DNA of 64,000 nucleotides from Rhodococcus sp. ARC_M6. Lineage in GTDB: Bacteria > Actinomycetota > Actinomycetes > Mycobacteriales > Mycobacteriaceae. The notes under the pieces were generated by a model. The model saw only the letters and a program-made list of their open reading frames with translations. It ran no database searches and was not told the DNA's origin. The stretch lies in NCBI RefSeq assembly GCF_022810305.1, contig NZ_JALGQH010000001.1, forward strand, positions 550,111 through 614,110, in the 5' to 3' direction. Made by a program: the position numbers and the translations under genes. This document shows, piece after piece, positions 52,504 to 61,597 of the stretch (its first letter is position 1; every line of letters begins with the position of its first letter).

Positions 52504-53595
52504 GTGTGGGACGTAACCATTGGCCAACGCGTCGTAGATTCCGGCGCTTTCGTGTCCGAGAACATTGATCTGTCGGAATTGACGACGCTTCGAGTCGGCG
52601 GACCTGCGAGGCTGCTGGCGGAATGCCCGACGACGCAGTCGCTGGTCGACGTCGTGCGTCTGCTCGATCATGAGCGGGTGCCTTCGCTGATCTTGGCGGG
52701 CGGCTCGAATCTGGTGATTTCCGACGACGGATTCGACGGCGTCGTGGTCCGTGTGGCGAACACCACGGTGACCCTCGACACCGACCGCGTGATTGCCGAG
52801 GCCGGTGCGGTGTGGGACGAGGTTGTCGGTCAATCCGTAGCCGCAGAATTGGGTGGACTCGAGGCTCTGTCCGGAATCCCCGGTTCGACGGGTGCAACGC
52901 CGGTGCAGAATGTCGGCGCTTACGGAGTCGAGGTCGGATCGCAGTTGCGTCGGGTCCAGTTGCTCGATCGTCGCAGCGGTGAGGTGTCCTGGGTCGAACC
53001 CGCTGCACTTCAACTGGGCTACCGCTCGAGTGTCCTGAAACATTCGGATTCCGCGCTGGTCCTGGCCGTCGAATTCGATACGACCCCGGACGGGCTGAGT
53101 GCGCCGTTGGCGTACCGCGAACTGTTCACTGCTCTGGATGCGCAAGAAGGCGACCGTGTGCCTGCGTCGCTGGTCCGTGCGGCTGTTCTGGGCTTGCGTT
53201 CGGGTAAAGCGATGGTTCTCGACGCCTACGATCACGACACGTGGAGTGCTGGTTCCTTCTTCACCAATCCGGTGGTCGCCGACGATCAACTTCCGCGGGT
53301 GCTGGCCGCGATCAGCAGCAAACTCGGCGACGTCGCAGTTCCGCAGTATCCGGGCGTCGGTGGAACCAAGTTGTCGGCAGGTTGGCTGATCGAGCGCGCC
53401 GGATTCTCGAAGGGATATCCGGGGGACGATGCGCCCGCTCGATTGTCGACTCGTCACACCCTGGCCCTGACAAACCGGGGCGACGCGAAGTGCGCTGACA
53501 TCGTTGCTCTCGCGCGAACTGTCCGGGACGGGGTCGACGCCGCATTCGGCGTGCTTCTGGAGCCGGAACCGGTAACCGTGGGTTGCCGGATCTGA
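52504..53595 (+). CDS. murB: UDP-N-acetylenolpyruvoylglucosamine reductase MurB
   Basis: 363 residues if the GTG at 52504 is used (a GTG at 52552 would give 347; GGAGG is 15 bases before 52504). FAD-binding motifs: TTLRVGGPARL, LAGGSNLVISDDGF, GLEALSGIPGSTGATPVQNVGAYG; the catalytic Ser is in WSAGSFFTNPV and the Glu in LLEPEPVTVG. It reduces UDP-GlcNAc-enolpyruvate with NADPH to UDP-MurNAc in peptidoglycan synthesis. It lies 33 bases before the L,D-transpeptidase on the same strand. Confidence 0.94.
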   Translation: MWDVTIGQRVVDSGAFVSENIDLSELTTLRVGGPARLLAECPTTQSLVDVVRLLDHERVPSLILAGGSNLVISDDGFDGVVVRVANTTVTLDTDRVIAEAGAVWDEVVGQSVAAELGGLEALSGIPGSTGATPVQNVGAYGVEVGSQLRRVQLLDRRSGEVSWVEPAALQLGYRSSVLKHSDSALVLAVEFDTTPDGLSAPLAYRELFTALDAQEGDRVPASLVRAAVLGLRSGKAMVLDAYDHDTWSAGSFFTNPVVADDQLPRVLAAISSKLGDVAVPQYPGVGGTKLSAGWLIERAGFSKGYPGDDAPARLSTRHTLALTNRGDAKCADIVALARTVRDGVDAAFGVLLEPEPVTVGCRI

Positions 53596-53628
53596 GCTGA
53601 GCCGGAAAAGCGAATGTAGCCTGTTGAG

Positions 53629-54825
53629 GTGCATCAGCCAGGTAGTAGGAGAAACCGTCCGCGTCTCGCTGCCTTGGTAGCGCTCTTGCTTGTCGCAATG
53701 CTGAGCATCGCGGGCTGCACCATCGGCGGAGCCACTACTGCCGGCAATGCCGAACCGACTGAAAAACCTCCGGTCGCGCACGTTACGTCGACGCCCGCCG
53801 TCGGCACCCAAGACGTCAGCCCGATCACGCCGGTGTCGGTTGCAGTCACCGGAGGGACTCTGGACGAGGTGTCTCTGAGCTCCTCGGCGGGCAAACCCGT
53901 CGCCGGGCAACTGTCCCCGGACAAGACGGCGTTCACCGTCAGCGAGGCTCTCGGCTACGGGGCGACGTATTCGTGGTCGGGTTCGGCAACGGGCACCGAC
54001 GGAAAAACCGTTCGAGTCGACGGCAGTTTCACGACACTCACTCCGGCATCTCGGACCGGTGGCACTCTCAACATCGCCGACGGCCAGGAAGTTGGCATCG
54101 CCGCGCCGATCACCTTGCAGTTCGACGACACCGTTGTCGACCAAGCTGCGGTGGAAAAGGCTCTGGTCGTCACCACTGTTCCGCCCACCCCCGGTTCGTG
54201 GGCCTGGCTGCCCGACGACAACGGCGGATCGCGGGCGCATTGGCGTCCGGCCACCTACTGGGCACCCGGAACAACCGTGCATCTCGACGCCAAGCTCTAC
54301 GGATTGAACTACGGCGGCGGCGCTTACGGAGATCAAGACCTCACGCTCGACTTCACTATCGGTCGAAGCCAGATCGTGAAGGCCAACGCGCCTAGCCACC
54401 GGATGCAGGTGGTCCGCGACGGCCAGACCATCATGGACATTCCGGTCAGCTACGGCGAAGGAAACGAACCCCGAAACGTCACGCGCAGTGGCATTCACAT
54501 GGTCACCGAGAAGTACGAAGACTTCCTCATGTCCAACCCGCCGTTCTACGAGAACGTCCGCGAACGCTGGGCAGTCCGTATCTCCAACAACGGTGAGTTC
54601 ATCCACGCGAACCCCGAAACAACCGGAGTTCAGGGCTCCTCGAACGTCACCAACGGCTGCATCAACCTCTCGATGTCCGACGCCCAGGAGTATTTCGGAA
54701 CCGCCCTGTACGGCGATCCCGTCGAGGTGACCGGGACATCGATCGCACTCTCGGCAGCCGACGGCGATATCTACGACTGGGCGATCGATCTCCCCACCTG
54801 GAAGTCGATGTCCGTGCTCGCCTGA
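53629..54825 (+). CDS. L,D-transpeptidase lipoprotein (LprQ/LdtMt-like)
   Basis: 398 residues with a GTG start. The lipobox LSIAGC places the acylated Cys at 30. Two Ig-like domains (about 45-250) precede the YkuD catalytic domain; the active-site block [19 protein letters not shown] contains the conserved His and catalytic Cys344 (SxxxTNGC). It forms 3-3 cross-links in peptidoglycan outside the membrane. It is co-oriented with murB, matching Rv0482-Rv0483 in M. tuberculosis. Confidence 0.94.
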   Translation: MHQPGSRRNRPRLAALVALLLVAMLSIAGCTIGGATTAGNAEPTEKPPVAHVTSTPAVGTQDVSPITPVSVAVTGGTLDEVSLSSSAGKPVAGQLSPDKTAFTVSEALGYGATYSWSGSATGTDGKTVRVDGSFTTLTPASRTGGTLNIADGQEVGIAAPITLQFDDTVVDQAAVEKALVVTTVPPTPGSWAWLPDDNGGSRAHWRPATYWAPGTTVHLDAKLYGLNYGGGAYGDQDLTLDFTIGRSQIVKANAPSHRMQVVRDGQTIMDIPVSYGEGNEPRNVTRSGIHMVTEKYEDFLMSNPPFYENVRERWAVRISNNGEFIHANPETTGVQGSSNVTNGCINLSMSDAQEYFGTALYGDPVEVTGTSIALSAADGDIYDWAIDLPTWKSMSVLA

Positions 54826-54836
54826 AGCGTGCGTCT

Positions 54837-54884
54837 AATTCTTCCCTGACGGACCCGTCGAATTCTGCCCTGACGGAACCGTCG
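54837..54884. repeat. 24-bp tandem repeat downstream of L,D-transpeptidase
   Basis: AATTCTTCCCTGACGGACCC-type unit at 54837-54860 repeated at 54861-54884 with two differences. It is flanked by GCGTCTA copies. No gene is visible in the 158-base gap. Confidence 0.6.
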
Positions 54885-54983
54885 CTGTCTTCCGTGCGTC
54901 TACTGAAGGTAGATGCCGATGGAATCGGTAGAAATGCACGTCGCATGGCCGGTGCGGACAAATAGGCGAAAACGGGGATTGTC

Positions 54984-56525
54984 GTGGGGTTTCCAGATAT
55001 CACTGAGGCATTCCAGAACCTTGTTGTGGGGGCGGCGAATTCGTTTGTATCGACTACTGCGACGTTGCAATCGGCTACCGACGATCGTGAGCGCTTCACG
55101 CCCGAAGTGACCGAAGCAGCCAAGCTCGGTCAAGATGAACGCGATGAAGCCTGGCGTGTCCGTGATGCCTTGACACCTCAGGTGTCTGCTTTGGAATACA
55201 GCGAGCACGCGATCATCGACGATGATCCATTCGACGCGATGTCCCACACGGAGATATTTGAACGCGTCAGCCGTATGGATCCGGGCACTCTGGAGGCCAT
55301 CGGAGGTTCGTGGACTGCAATTGCGGGGAGAACCGAAGCCGGGGTCAACCAGTTTCAACATGCAATCAGCACGGCCATCGGTGACGGTTGGCAAGGGCAG
55401 GGCGGTTCGGCTGCATTGGCGGCTGTTCTTGCGTATTCCGAGAATGGGAATCAACTGAAAACGCGGGTTCAGCTGATTTCGAACAAGGTCAGCGAAGCTC
55501 GAATTGTCTTGGACGAAGTTAAGCGGTCGATACCTGAACCCGATGGCGCCAGTATTACCGAGAGATTGATCAGTGCAATTCCCGGTGCAACGCGGAATCA
55601 AGCTCAGTACGAAGCCGAGGAAGCAGAACGGCGAGCCCGGCAGGTGATGAAGGACGTTTACCTGCCGAATATGAGGAGAGCCGACGACCAAGTGCCGATT
55701 CTCCCGGCGGCGTTCAATCCGATCAACGGCGACGGGGGAGTCAGCGGATATCCGGGTAGCGGATCCGGCGGTTCGGGTGAGGGAGCGAATGCGTATTCGC
55801 TCCCTACCGGAAAGGCCGAAAACGGAGACTTCCGCGAACCGGGTGGGTCGGGGCAGAGCGGTGTGGGAGAAGGTGCTGCAGCGCAGGGACGTTCAGGCGG
55901 AGCGTTCACCGGTGGTCCGTCAACTGCGGATGGCAATGAATTCGACGGCGCGTCGCAGGGTGATTCGAATGCCGGTGGAACCTCTGGCGATGCTGGTCGC
56001 GCCGGTGGCGTCAACTCGGATGGTCCAGCCGGTACAACAGCCGCGTCTGCCGGCGGTCCGAACATGCTCGCCGGCGCAAACTCGGCGGGTGTAGGGGGTG
56101 CACCGCATTCGAACTCCTTCGGTGCCGGTGGCGGGGCATCTCCATCGGGCGGTGCTGGGTCAGGTTCACCGGGTGGTGCTGGGTCAGGTTCACCGGGTGG
56201 TTCCGGGTTGGGCGGTGGCGGCGCTTTCGGATCCGGAAGCGGCGGGGGTGCTCTCGCGGGCGGTGGACGCGGCGCTGTCGGCGGAATAGGCAGCAGCGGA
56301 ATCGGACCCGGGGGTGGTGGAGTTGGCGGCAACGGAACCGGAGGCGGCAGCGCTAGTGGGCGGAGTCCGGCGATGGGCGGCATGGGCGGAATGGCCGGGG
56401 CGCGAGGTCAAGGTAAGGATGACGATGACACTCATCAGACACCCGGCTATCTGATCAACATCGACAACGGAAACACGTTGATCGGTGAACTACCCATGGT
56501 CACGCCGTCGGTCCTCGGCCAATGA
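54984..56525 (+). CDS. PPE-like/WXG-type ESX secretion substrate with Gly-rich tail
   Basis: 513 residues with a GTG start at 54984. Residues 1-230 are helical with a WXG-type turn (ISTAIGDGWQGQGGSAALAAV) near 130-150 and a YEAEEAERRARQVMKDVYLP helix, like the PPE/ESX substrate fold. Residues ~245-485 are Gly/Ser/Ala repeats recalling PGRS tails; the C-terminal 30 (HQTPGYLINIDNGNTLIGEL) is conserved-looking. The stop overlaps the start of the EspG-family gene by four bases (ATGA). Probably exported by a type VII system encoded elsewhere. Confidence 0.8.
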   Translation: MGFPDITEAFQNLVVGAANSFVSTTATLQSATDDRERFTPEVTEAAKLGQDERDEAWRVRDALTPQVSALEYSEHAIIDDDPFDAMSHTEIFERVSRMDPGTLEAIGGSWTAIAGRTEAGVNQFQHAISTAIGDGWQGQGGSAALAAVLAYSENGNQLKTRVQLISNKVSEARIVLDEVKRSIPEPDGASITERLISAIPGATRNQAQYEAEEAERRARQVMKDVYLPNMRRADDQVPILPAAFNPINGDGGVSGYPGSGSGGSGEGANAYSLPTGKAENGDFREPGGSGQSGVGEGAAAQGRSGGAFTGGPSTADGNEFDGASQGDSNAGGTSGDAGRAGGVNSDGPAGTTAASAGGPNMLAGANSAGVGGAPHSNSFGAGGGASPSGGAGSGSPGGAGSGSPGGSGLGGGGAFGSGSGGGALAGGGRGAVGGIGSSGIGPGGGGVGGNGTGGGSASGRSPAMGGMGGMAGARGQGKDDDDTHQTPGYLINIDNGNTLIGELPMVTPSVLGQ

Positions 56526-57274
56526 GTATGTCGCAGTGGCAATTCAGCGGACTCGAGTTTCAACTCCTCTGGGATGCGGTGGGTCGAGACAGGCTTCCGT
56601 ATCCACTGAGGTTTCGTCCACATGCCGAGACTATGACGGACCTTGCGCAACAGCGACAACGCGCAAGCGAGCGTCTCGCCGTTGTGTTGGACGAGCGTTT
56701 GCACCGAACTCTCGAGGCTCTTGCGGAACCGACTGTGCGAGTGGAGGTGTGCGGACTGACCGGGCAGGATGTGACGCGAGCTCATGGCGTTGTAGTCGGC
56801 GGTATCGGAGTGCTGGCAGTTCAATTGCCGGGCCGACAGATCGACATAGGCTCGGACGTGACCTTGTCTGTGGGGCGGGCGTCCGAACTGCCAAGGATGA
56901 TCGTGGACGCACTCCCTCAGTGTTCAGCGGGAACCGGCCGTGGGATATCGGTCAGGCAACCGAAAAACTTACCGGGTCAAGGCATATTGAGTAGTGCGGG
57001 TGATCCGCGGGTGGCCGAAGAACTGAAACGATTCTTCGGCCGCCCGAGAACCTCGGTTGGCGAAATTGCTACGTATCCGGGGATTGCTGTCGACACTCGT
57101 CCCACCAACGACGGGATTGCTTTTCACTGGTGTGACTACGCCTCGGACGGCAGATACATTGTGGAAAACGGTGAAATCATCAGTGCCCGATCAGCTTCCG
57201 GAAAACAAATTGTGGAGCAGATATCGAGCGGCATCGCCGAGGTGGCGAGGAGAACCGTCCCGGCTAGGTCGTAG
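56522..57274 (+). CDS. EspG-family ESX secretion chaperone
   Basis: 250 residues; the ATG overlaps the stop of the PPE-like gene. EspG signatures: FQLLWDAVGRDRLPYPLRF at the N-terminus, LYVQLP-like core VLAVQLPGRQIDIG and the C-terminal FHWCDYASDGRYIVEN and SARSASGKQIVEQI. EspG proteins bind PE/PPE-type substrates in the cytosol and hand them to the ESX machine. The coupled gene pair implies a dedicated substrate-chaperone couple. No other esx/ecc genes lie in the window. Confidence 0.85.
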   Translation: MSMSQWQFSGLEFQLLWDAVGRDRLPYPLRFRPHAETMTDLAQQRQRASERLAVVLDERLHRTLEALAEPTVRVEVCGLTGQDVTRAHGVVVGGIGVLAVQLPGRQIDIGSDVTLSVGRASELPRMIVDALPQCSAGTGRGISVRQPKNLPGQGILSSAGDPRVAEELKRFFGRPRTSVGEIATYPGIAVDTRPTNDGIAFHWCDYASDGRYIVENGEIISARSASGKQIVEQISSGIAEVARRTVPARS

Positions 57275-58013
57275 TGCGGTGGAAGCGTCCGGCGCCCGCC
57301 TGATCGCGGGGCCGAACCACAATCTGATCCAAGTTCACGTGTGACGGACGCGCCGCGACAAACCCGATGATGTCGGCGATGTCCTGCGCGAGCAGCGGTG
57401 TGATGCCTTCGTACACCTTGTCGGCCTTCTCCTGGTCACCTTCGAACCGGACCAGGGAGAACTCGGTCTCGACGGCGCCGGGAGCAATCTCGGTCAATCG
57501 AACCGGCTTGCCGAGCAATTCGCCGCGCAGTGTCCGGTGCAGTACTGCCTGAGCGTGCTTCGCTGTGGTGTATCCCGAGCCGTTGTCGTACGCCTCCAGC
57601 GCGGCGATCGACGTGATGGTGACGATCAGTCCGTCGCCGGATTCGATCAGCTTGGGTAGCAAGGCTTTTGTAACGCGCAGTGTGCCCAGCACGTTGGTTT
57701 CCCACATCCAGCGCCAGTCGTCCAGATCTGCATCCATGACCGTCGCGAGTCCCTTGGCGCCACCGGCATTGTTGATCAGGACGTCCACCCTCGGCAGGAC
57801 TGCGGCAAATGCGTCGACGGAATCCTCGTCGGTGACATCGAGTTCGAGGGCAGTGCCGCCGATCTCTGCGGCGATCTTTTCCAGACGATCGAGGCGACGA
57901 GCCCCGATCACGACATGAAATCCAGCAGCAGCGAGCGTGCGGGCAGTGGCCTCGCCGATTCCGGAACTAGCTCCGGTGACAACAGCGACGCGGGCATCGG
58001 GAGAAATGGTCAT
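57264..58013 (-). CDS. Short-chain dehydrogenase/reductase (Rv0484c-like)
   Basis: 249 residues. TGASSGIG at 14-21, NNAGG, the catalytic Ser-Tyr-Lys (SIAALEAYDNGSGYTTAKHA) and PGAVETEF are all present. NADP-dependent; similar to YdfG-type serine or 3-hydroxy acid dehydrogenases. It overlaps the convergent espG-type gene by 11 bp. Position next to the L,D-transpeptidase region and ROK regulator follows the mycobacterial order. Confidence 0.92.
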   Translation of the reverse strand: MTISPDARVAVVTGASSGIGEATARTLAAAGFHVVIGARRLDRLEKIAAEIGGTALELDVTDEDSVDAFAAVLPRVDVLINNAGGAKGLATVMDADLDDWRWMWETNVLGTLRVTKALLPKLIESGDGLIVTITSIAALEAYDNGSGYTTAKHAQAVLHRTLRGELLGKPVRLTEIAPGAVETEFSLVRFEGDQEKADKVYEGITPLLAQDIADIIGFVAARPSHVNLDQIVVRPRDQAGAGRFHRTTT

Positions 58014-59769
58014 GACTCAATCGTAGAGCTAGTCGGCCGCATACTCTGCCTCTCGTTCGATGGATTCGATGTGACGAGCCGGAACGCGGACGGCACCGGG
58101 GATGTAGGTGACGGCCCGTAGTGCACCGCTGTATCGGAAGGCGCCGCGGCGGGTTCGAAGGTCCCAGGACACCGGGCCGCGCGCATCGACACCCACCGAG
58201 ATTCCGGTCCACGGGGCCATGCCGACGAGTTGTACCTGCTCTCTCAGTTGACCGGCAAAGATTCCGTCGACGCTCACAGCAAGATTCCAGCGTAAACGCG
58301 GTGCGACGATCACCGCGACGTCGATACGAGTACTGCCTACGGCGAGGGGACCGGTGTCGACGCTCTGGTAGACGCCGAACGCGTTGTAGCCGAGATGAAG
58401 GTGGCCGTCTTCCACGTACAGGATGTATCCGCCTTGCGGATCGCCGTGCGCGACCAGGACTCCGGCGTCGCCGTCTCGATATCCGTCGAGTTCGACGGTG
58501 ATGTCGAAGTCGCGGAAGCTGATGAGGCGGGACGAGCGATAGCGTTCGAGGGTCGGTGTGCCGGCCAGGATTCGTACCGGATGCGAGAGTCTGGACTCTT
58601 CCGGTCTGCGGACTGCCCCGACGCCATTGCCCAACATCGGAAAGACGGTATTGGCCCACGCCGAGTTGTCCCAGGCGTCGGCGAGTTCGCGGACCTTGCC
58701 GGGGAACTGCGCGGCGAGGTCGTCGAGCTCGGTAGGGTCGGCGGTGACGTCGAAAAGCTGCCAGTTCGGCTCGTCGATATTTTCGGGAGCGAGCGCCAGA
58801 AGCTTCCAGCCGTCCTTGTAATAGCCACGGTTGCCGGTCATTTCGGTGTACTGCTCGGTATGCGTACTGGCCCCGGCGGGCGACCTCAGAATGTCAGCGG
58901 CGGAGACGCCGTCGAATTCTTTGGCGGGCAACCCGTTGCGCACGCTCGGTACCTCGATCCCGGCGAGGTCGAGGAGGGTTGGGGCAAGGTCGGTGACGTA
59001 GGCGAACTGGTCCCGAATGCCGTTGTCGTCGTGGGTTATATCGAGCCCGGCCGGCCAGGACAGGACGAAGGGCACTCGAACTCCACCGGCAAACGACTGG
59101 CCCTTGTAGAACCGGAACGGGGTGTTGGATGTCTGACCCCACCCACGCGGATAGTGGACACCCAATTGCGGGCCACCGATCAACGACTCGTCGTGGGGGA
59201 CGTCGCCGACCCAGTCGGGATCTTGTACGTGCGCAAATTGTGCGAAGTAGCTTCGTGTTCCGTCAGATCCGCCCTCGGCGGTGCCGCCGTTGTCGGAGGT
59301 GAAGACGATGATGGTGTTGTCCAGTTCGCCGAGTTCTTCGAGAGTCTCGACGATTCGGCCGACGCTCTGGTCTACCGAATCCACCATCCCGGCATAGACC
59401 TCCATATAGCGGGCGAACCGTGATTGTTGCTCGGGCGTCAGTGAATCCCATTCGGGCACGTCGAAACCGGGCTCGCTGTTGCGGGGAGCCTGCTGCGTGC
59501 CTTCCGGAAAAAGCCCGGCCGCGAGTTGAGCGGCAAAGCGGGACTCACGAATTCGGTCCCAGCCCTCGTTGTAGCGCCCACGATACTTGGCCTGGTCTTC
59601 GGGCTTGGCCTGCAACGGTCCGTGCATGGCGACGTGAGCGAAGTAGAGGAAGAACGGTTTCTCGGCGTCGTGCGCTCGGAGGTCTTTGATCAATGATCTT
59701 TCGGCGCAAACCCGGTCCTTCAGGGCTGGACAGCCGAACCTGTCGGTACCTGCCGTTAGTGTCTCGGGT

Positions 59770-60912
59770 ATGGCTACGGGGGTGGTGAAGCGGGCATACA
59801 AGTACCGTTTCTATCCGACGTGCGGGCAAGCTGAGCAGCTTGCCCGCACGTTCGGGTGCACTCGGTATGTCTACAACCGGGCGCTCGCGGAGCGCTCGCA
59901 GGCGTGGCAGCAGGAGAAACGACGCGTCTCGTACGCGGACACGTCGAAAATGCTCACCGGCTGGAAACGCGAGCCGGACACCACGTGGTTGGCGGAACCG
60001 TCGAAAGGGCCACTGCAGGAGGCCTTGCGACAGTTGCAGGGTGCGTTCGACAAGTTCTGGCGTAAGCAGACCCGGTATCCGACGTTCAAGAAGCGGGGTG
60101 TCTCGAAGGATTCGGCAACATATTTTTCGAACTGCTTCACCTACCGGGGCGGTGTCATTCGGTTGGCGAAGCAGTCGGAGCCCTTGGACATCCGATGGTC
60201 GCGACCATTGCCCCACGGTGCCATTCCTTCGCAGGTGACGGTGTCCCGTAATTCTCGTGGGCAGTACCATATTTCGATTCTCGTCGAGACCGAGATCGCC
60301 GCACTGACGCCGACGGACCACGTTGTCGGCGTGGATGCCGGAATCACGAGCCTGTTCACGCTCTCGACGGGGGAGAAGATCGACAACCCGCGTCATGAGG
60401 CGAAGGATCGGGTGCGGTTGGCGAAAGCGCACCGAGCGCTGGCGAAAAAACAGAAGGGATCGGCTAACCGGGCGAAGGCCCGGTTGAAGGTAGCGAAAAT
60501 CTATGGGCGTGTTGCTGATCGGCGACGCGATCATTTGCATAAACTCTCCACTCGGCTGGTGCGCGAAAATCAAGTGATTGCCATCGAGACGTTGAGTGTG
60601 CGGAACATGCTGAAGAATCGCAGTTTGTCGCGGGCGATTTCGGATGCGGCGTGGTCGGAGTTCCGGTCGATGCTCGAATACAAAGCCTATTGGTACGGGC
60701 GGCGGGTGGTGGCGATCGACCGGTTTTATCCGTCGTCGAAGACCTGCTCGGTGTGTGGGGTTGTGGTGGAGTCGTTGCCGTTGGATGTGCGGGTGTGGAC
60801 GTGCCGGTGCGGAGCGCATCACGATCGGGATGTCAATGCTGCGATCAATATTTTGGCCGTCGGGCTGGCGGTGTCGGCCTGTGGAGATGGTGTGAGTCCT
60901 CTTCTCGTGTAA
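59770..60912 (+). CDS. tnpB: TnpB RNA-guided nuclease of IS605-type element
   Basis: 380 residues from the ATG at 59770. N-terminal helix-turn-helix part (KRAYKYRFYPTCGQAEQLAR); RuvC catalytic residues Asp189 (VVGVDAGITS), Glu273 (VIAIETLSVRNM) and Asp354 (DRDVNAAINIL); zinc finger Cys326, Cys329, Cys345, Cys347. All catalytic positions are intact and there is no frameshift, so it could be active. TnpB uses an RNA from the element's right end to cut DNA next to the target motif, favouring retention of the element. Confidence 0.92.
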   Translation: MATGVVKRAYKYRFYPTCGQAEQLARTFGCTRYVYNRALAERSQAWQQEKRRVSYADTSKMLTGWKREPDTTWLAEPSKGPLQEALRQLQGAFDKFWRKQTRYPTFKKRGVSKDSATYFSNCFTYRGGVIRLAKQSEPLDIRWSRPLPHGAIPSQVTVSRNSRGQYHISILVETEIAALTPTDHVVGVDAGITSLFTLSTGEKIDNPRHEAKDRVRLAKAHRALAKKQKGSANRAKARLKVAKIYGRVADRRRDHLHKLSTRLVRENQVIAIETLSVRNMLKNRSLSRAISDAAWSEFRSMLEYKAYWYGRRVVAIDRFYPSSKTCSVCGVVVESLPLDVRVWTCRCGAHHDRDVNAAINILAVGLAVSACGDGVSPLLV

Positions 60913-61026
60913 GCGAGGGGAGGTGACTGTCTGTGAAGCAGGAACCCTGGGATGTGAGTTTCAGGGGCAACTACGGGGTGTGAGCCCTGTGGGGAATCTC
61001 GGTCTGTTTACTGCCGAGAGGAAGTC
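60890..61026 (+). ncRNA. Candidate omega (right-end) RNA of the TnpB element
   Basis: It covers the last tnpB codons to the right end. Stem CCTCTTCTCG/CGAGGGGAGG (60898-60923), the GTGAAGCAGGAACCC block commonly seen after tnpB in actinobacterial elements, a CAGGGGCA/TGAGCCCTG region and the terminal CTCGG/CCGAG hairpin. The guide would be the bases beyond the right end, here sulfatase sequence from about 61027 (AAAGTTGGTGAGCC). Confidence 0.5.
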
Positions 61027-61277
61027 AAAGTTGGTGAGCCGAACTCCTTGTGCTGCAAGCCGGTCCAGGGTCGGAGTTTCGATCTCCGAGCCGAAGGGGC
61101 CGATATCGCTGTAACTCATGTCGTCGATCAAGATGACAACGATGTTGGGGATGTCGGATGTGTTGTCGGCGGTTGCGGCCAGGACGGGGTCGAGTCCACG
61201 GCGGTTCGGCCTACCCGGCCGCCGAACCCTTCGTAGCCGCGTGAATGTGGTGGGGGAGTCGAATCTGTGCCGGTCAT

Positions 61278-61597
61278 GGATGCACTCAAACACGCAAGAA
61301 TTGGCACGACCAGAGTTGTAGTCCGGGTGATCGTTACCGCACCCGATTTGTGAAACCAGAGGAAGCTGCTATTTTTGGACCTATGTCGACCGACCAGCCT
61401 GCCGCTTTGCGGGTCACCTATGTGACCGCTGCGTTGGGGTCGCGTCTGCCGCTGGCACGCGAACTGTGTTGTTGCCGCCGTTCTTTCTGCAGCTAATTTC
61501 TGCGTCTTTCTGTCTGCCATTTTTCCTGTGACCAGAACGAATGCTGGTTCTTGGCGGCTGGGATGTGCGCTTCTTCCATCTTCTGCAAGGGACAGCC
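61278..61597. other. Intergenic region upstream of ROK regulator, holding a Cys-rich leader ORF
   Basis: 320 bases between the divergent arylsulfatase remnant and the ROK gene. The notable content is the 37-codon ORF at 61383-61496 with a Cys-Cys-Cys run, and downstream of it a CCAGAAC/GTTCTTGG imperfect hairpin (61531-61557). Confidence 0.5.
61383..61496 (+). CDS. Cysteine-rich upstream leader peptide (37 aa), attenuator candidate
   Basis: ATG at 61383, stop TAA at 61494-61496. The peptide starts MSTDQPAALRVTYVTAAL and ends with LARELCCCRRSFCS, four Cys in the last nine residues with three consecutive Cys codons (TGT TGT TGC). Actinobacterial genes of sulfur metabolism are known to be preceded by short ORFs with a poly-Cys tract, where ribosome stalling at low cysteine changes downstream expression. 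It ends 101 bases before the ROK gene. No strong ribosome binding site is seen, so leaderless or weak translation is possible. Assignment is tentative. Confidence 0.5.
   Translation: MSTDQPAALRVTYVTAALGSRLPLARELCCCRRSFCS

Larger units (their letters stand above)
59691..61026 (+). mobile_element. IS200/IS605-type element carrying only tnpB (IS1341 group)
   Basis: About 1.34 kb inserted in the arylsulfatase gene. The left boundary follows TTGAT (59686-59690), a typical TnpB-element target motif; a left-end hairpin has arms TTCGGC (59700) and GCCGAA (59733). The right end has a CTCGG/CCGAG hairpin (60998-61018) just before sulfatase sequence returns. No inverted repeats or tnpA, as usual for the group. 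The boundaries are estimates from where sulfatase homology stops. Confidence 0.8.
58029..61277 (-). pseudogene. Arylsulfatase, disrupted by TnpB element, deletion and frameshift
   Basis: The 3' part (58029 to about 59690) encodes roughly 555 arylsulfatase residues from LIKDLRAHDAEKPFFLYFAH to the end. The 5' part resumes at about 61027 with [15 protein letters not shown] to GVRLTNF. Between them lies the IS element, and about 130 residues expected there, including the sulfatase Cys/Ser-x-P-x-R active-site motif, are absent. Upstream, [20 protein letters not shown] to VDSTPSWP (start 61277) is in a different frame from PNIVVIL, so a frameshift lies near 61165-61190. The enzyme cannot be made. 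Neighbouring genes have no paralogue to replace it. Confidence 0.88.

Noticed and set aside
52489..54606. 705-codon open frame antisense to murB and the L,D-transpeptidase
   Set aside because: A shadow of two well-identified genes in high-GC DNA.
59770..60912. RuvC/zinc-finger protein as a Cas12 effector
   Set aside because: 380 residues, IS-type hairpins and no CRISPR array nearby; it is an ordinary TnpB.
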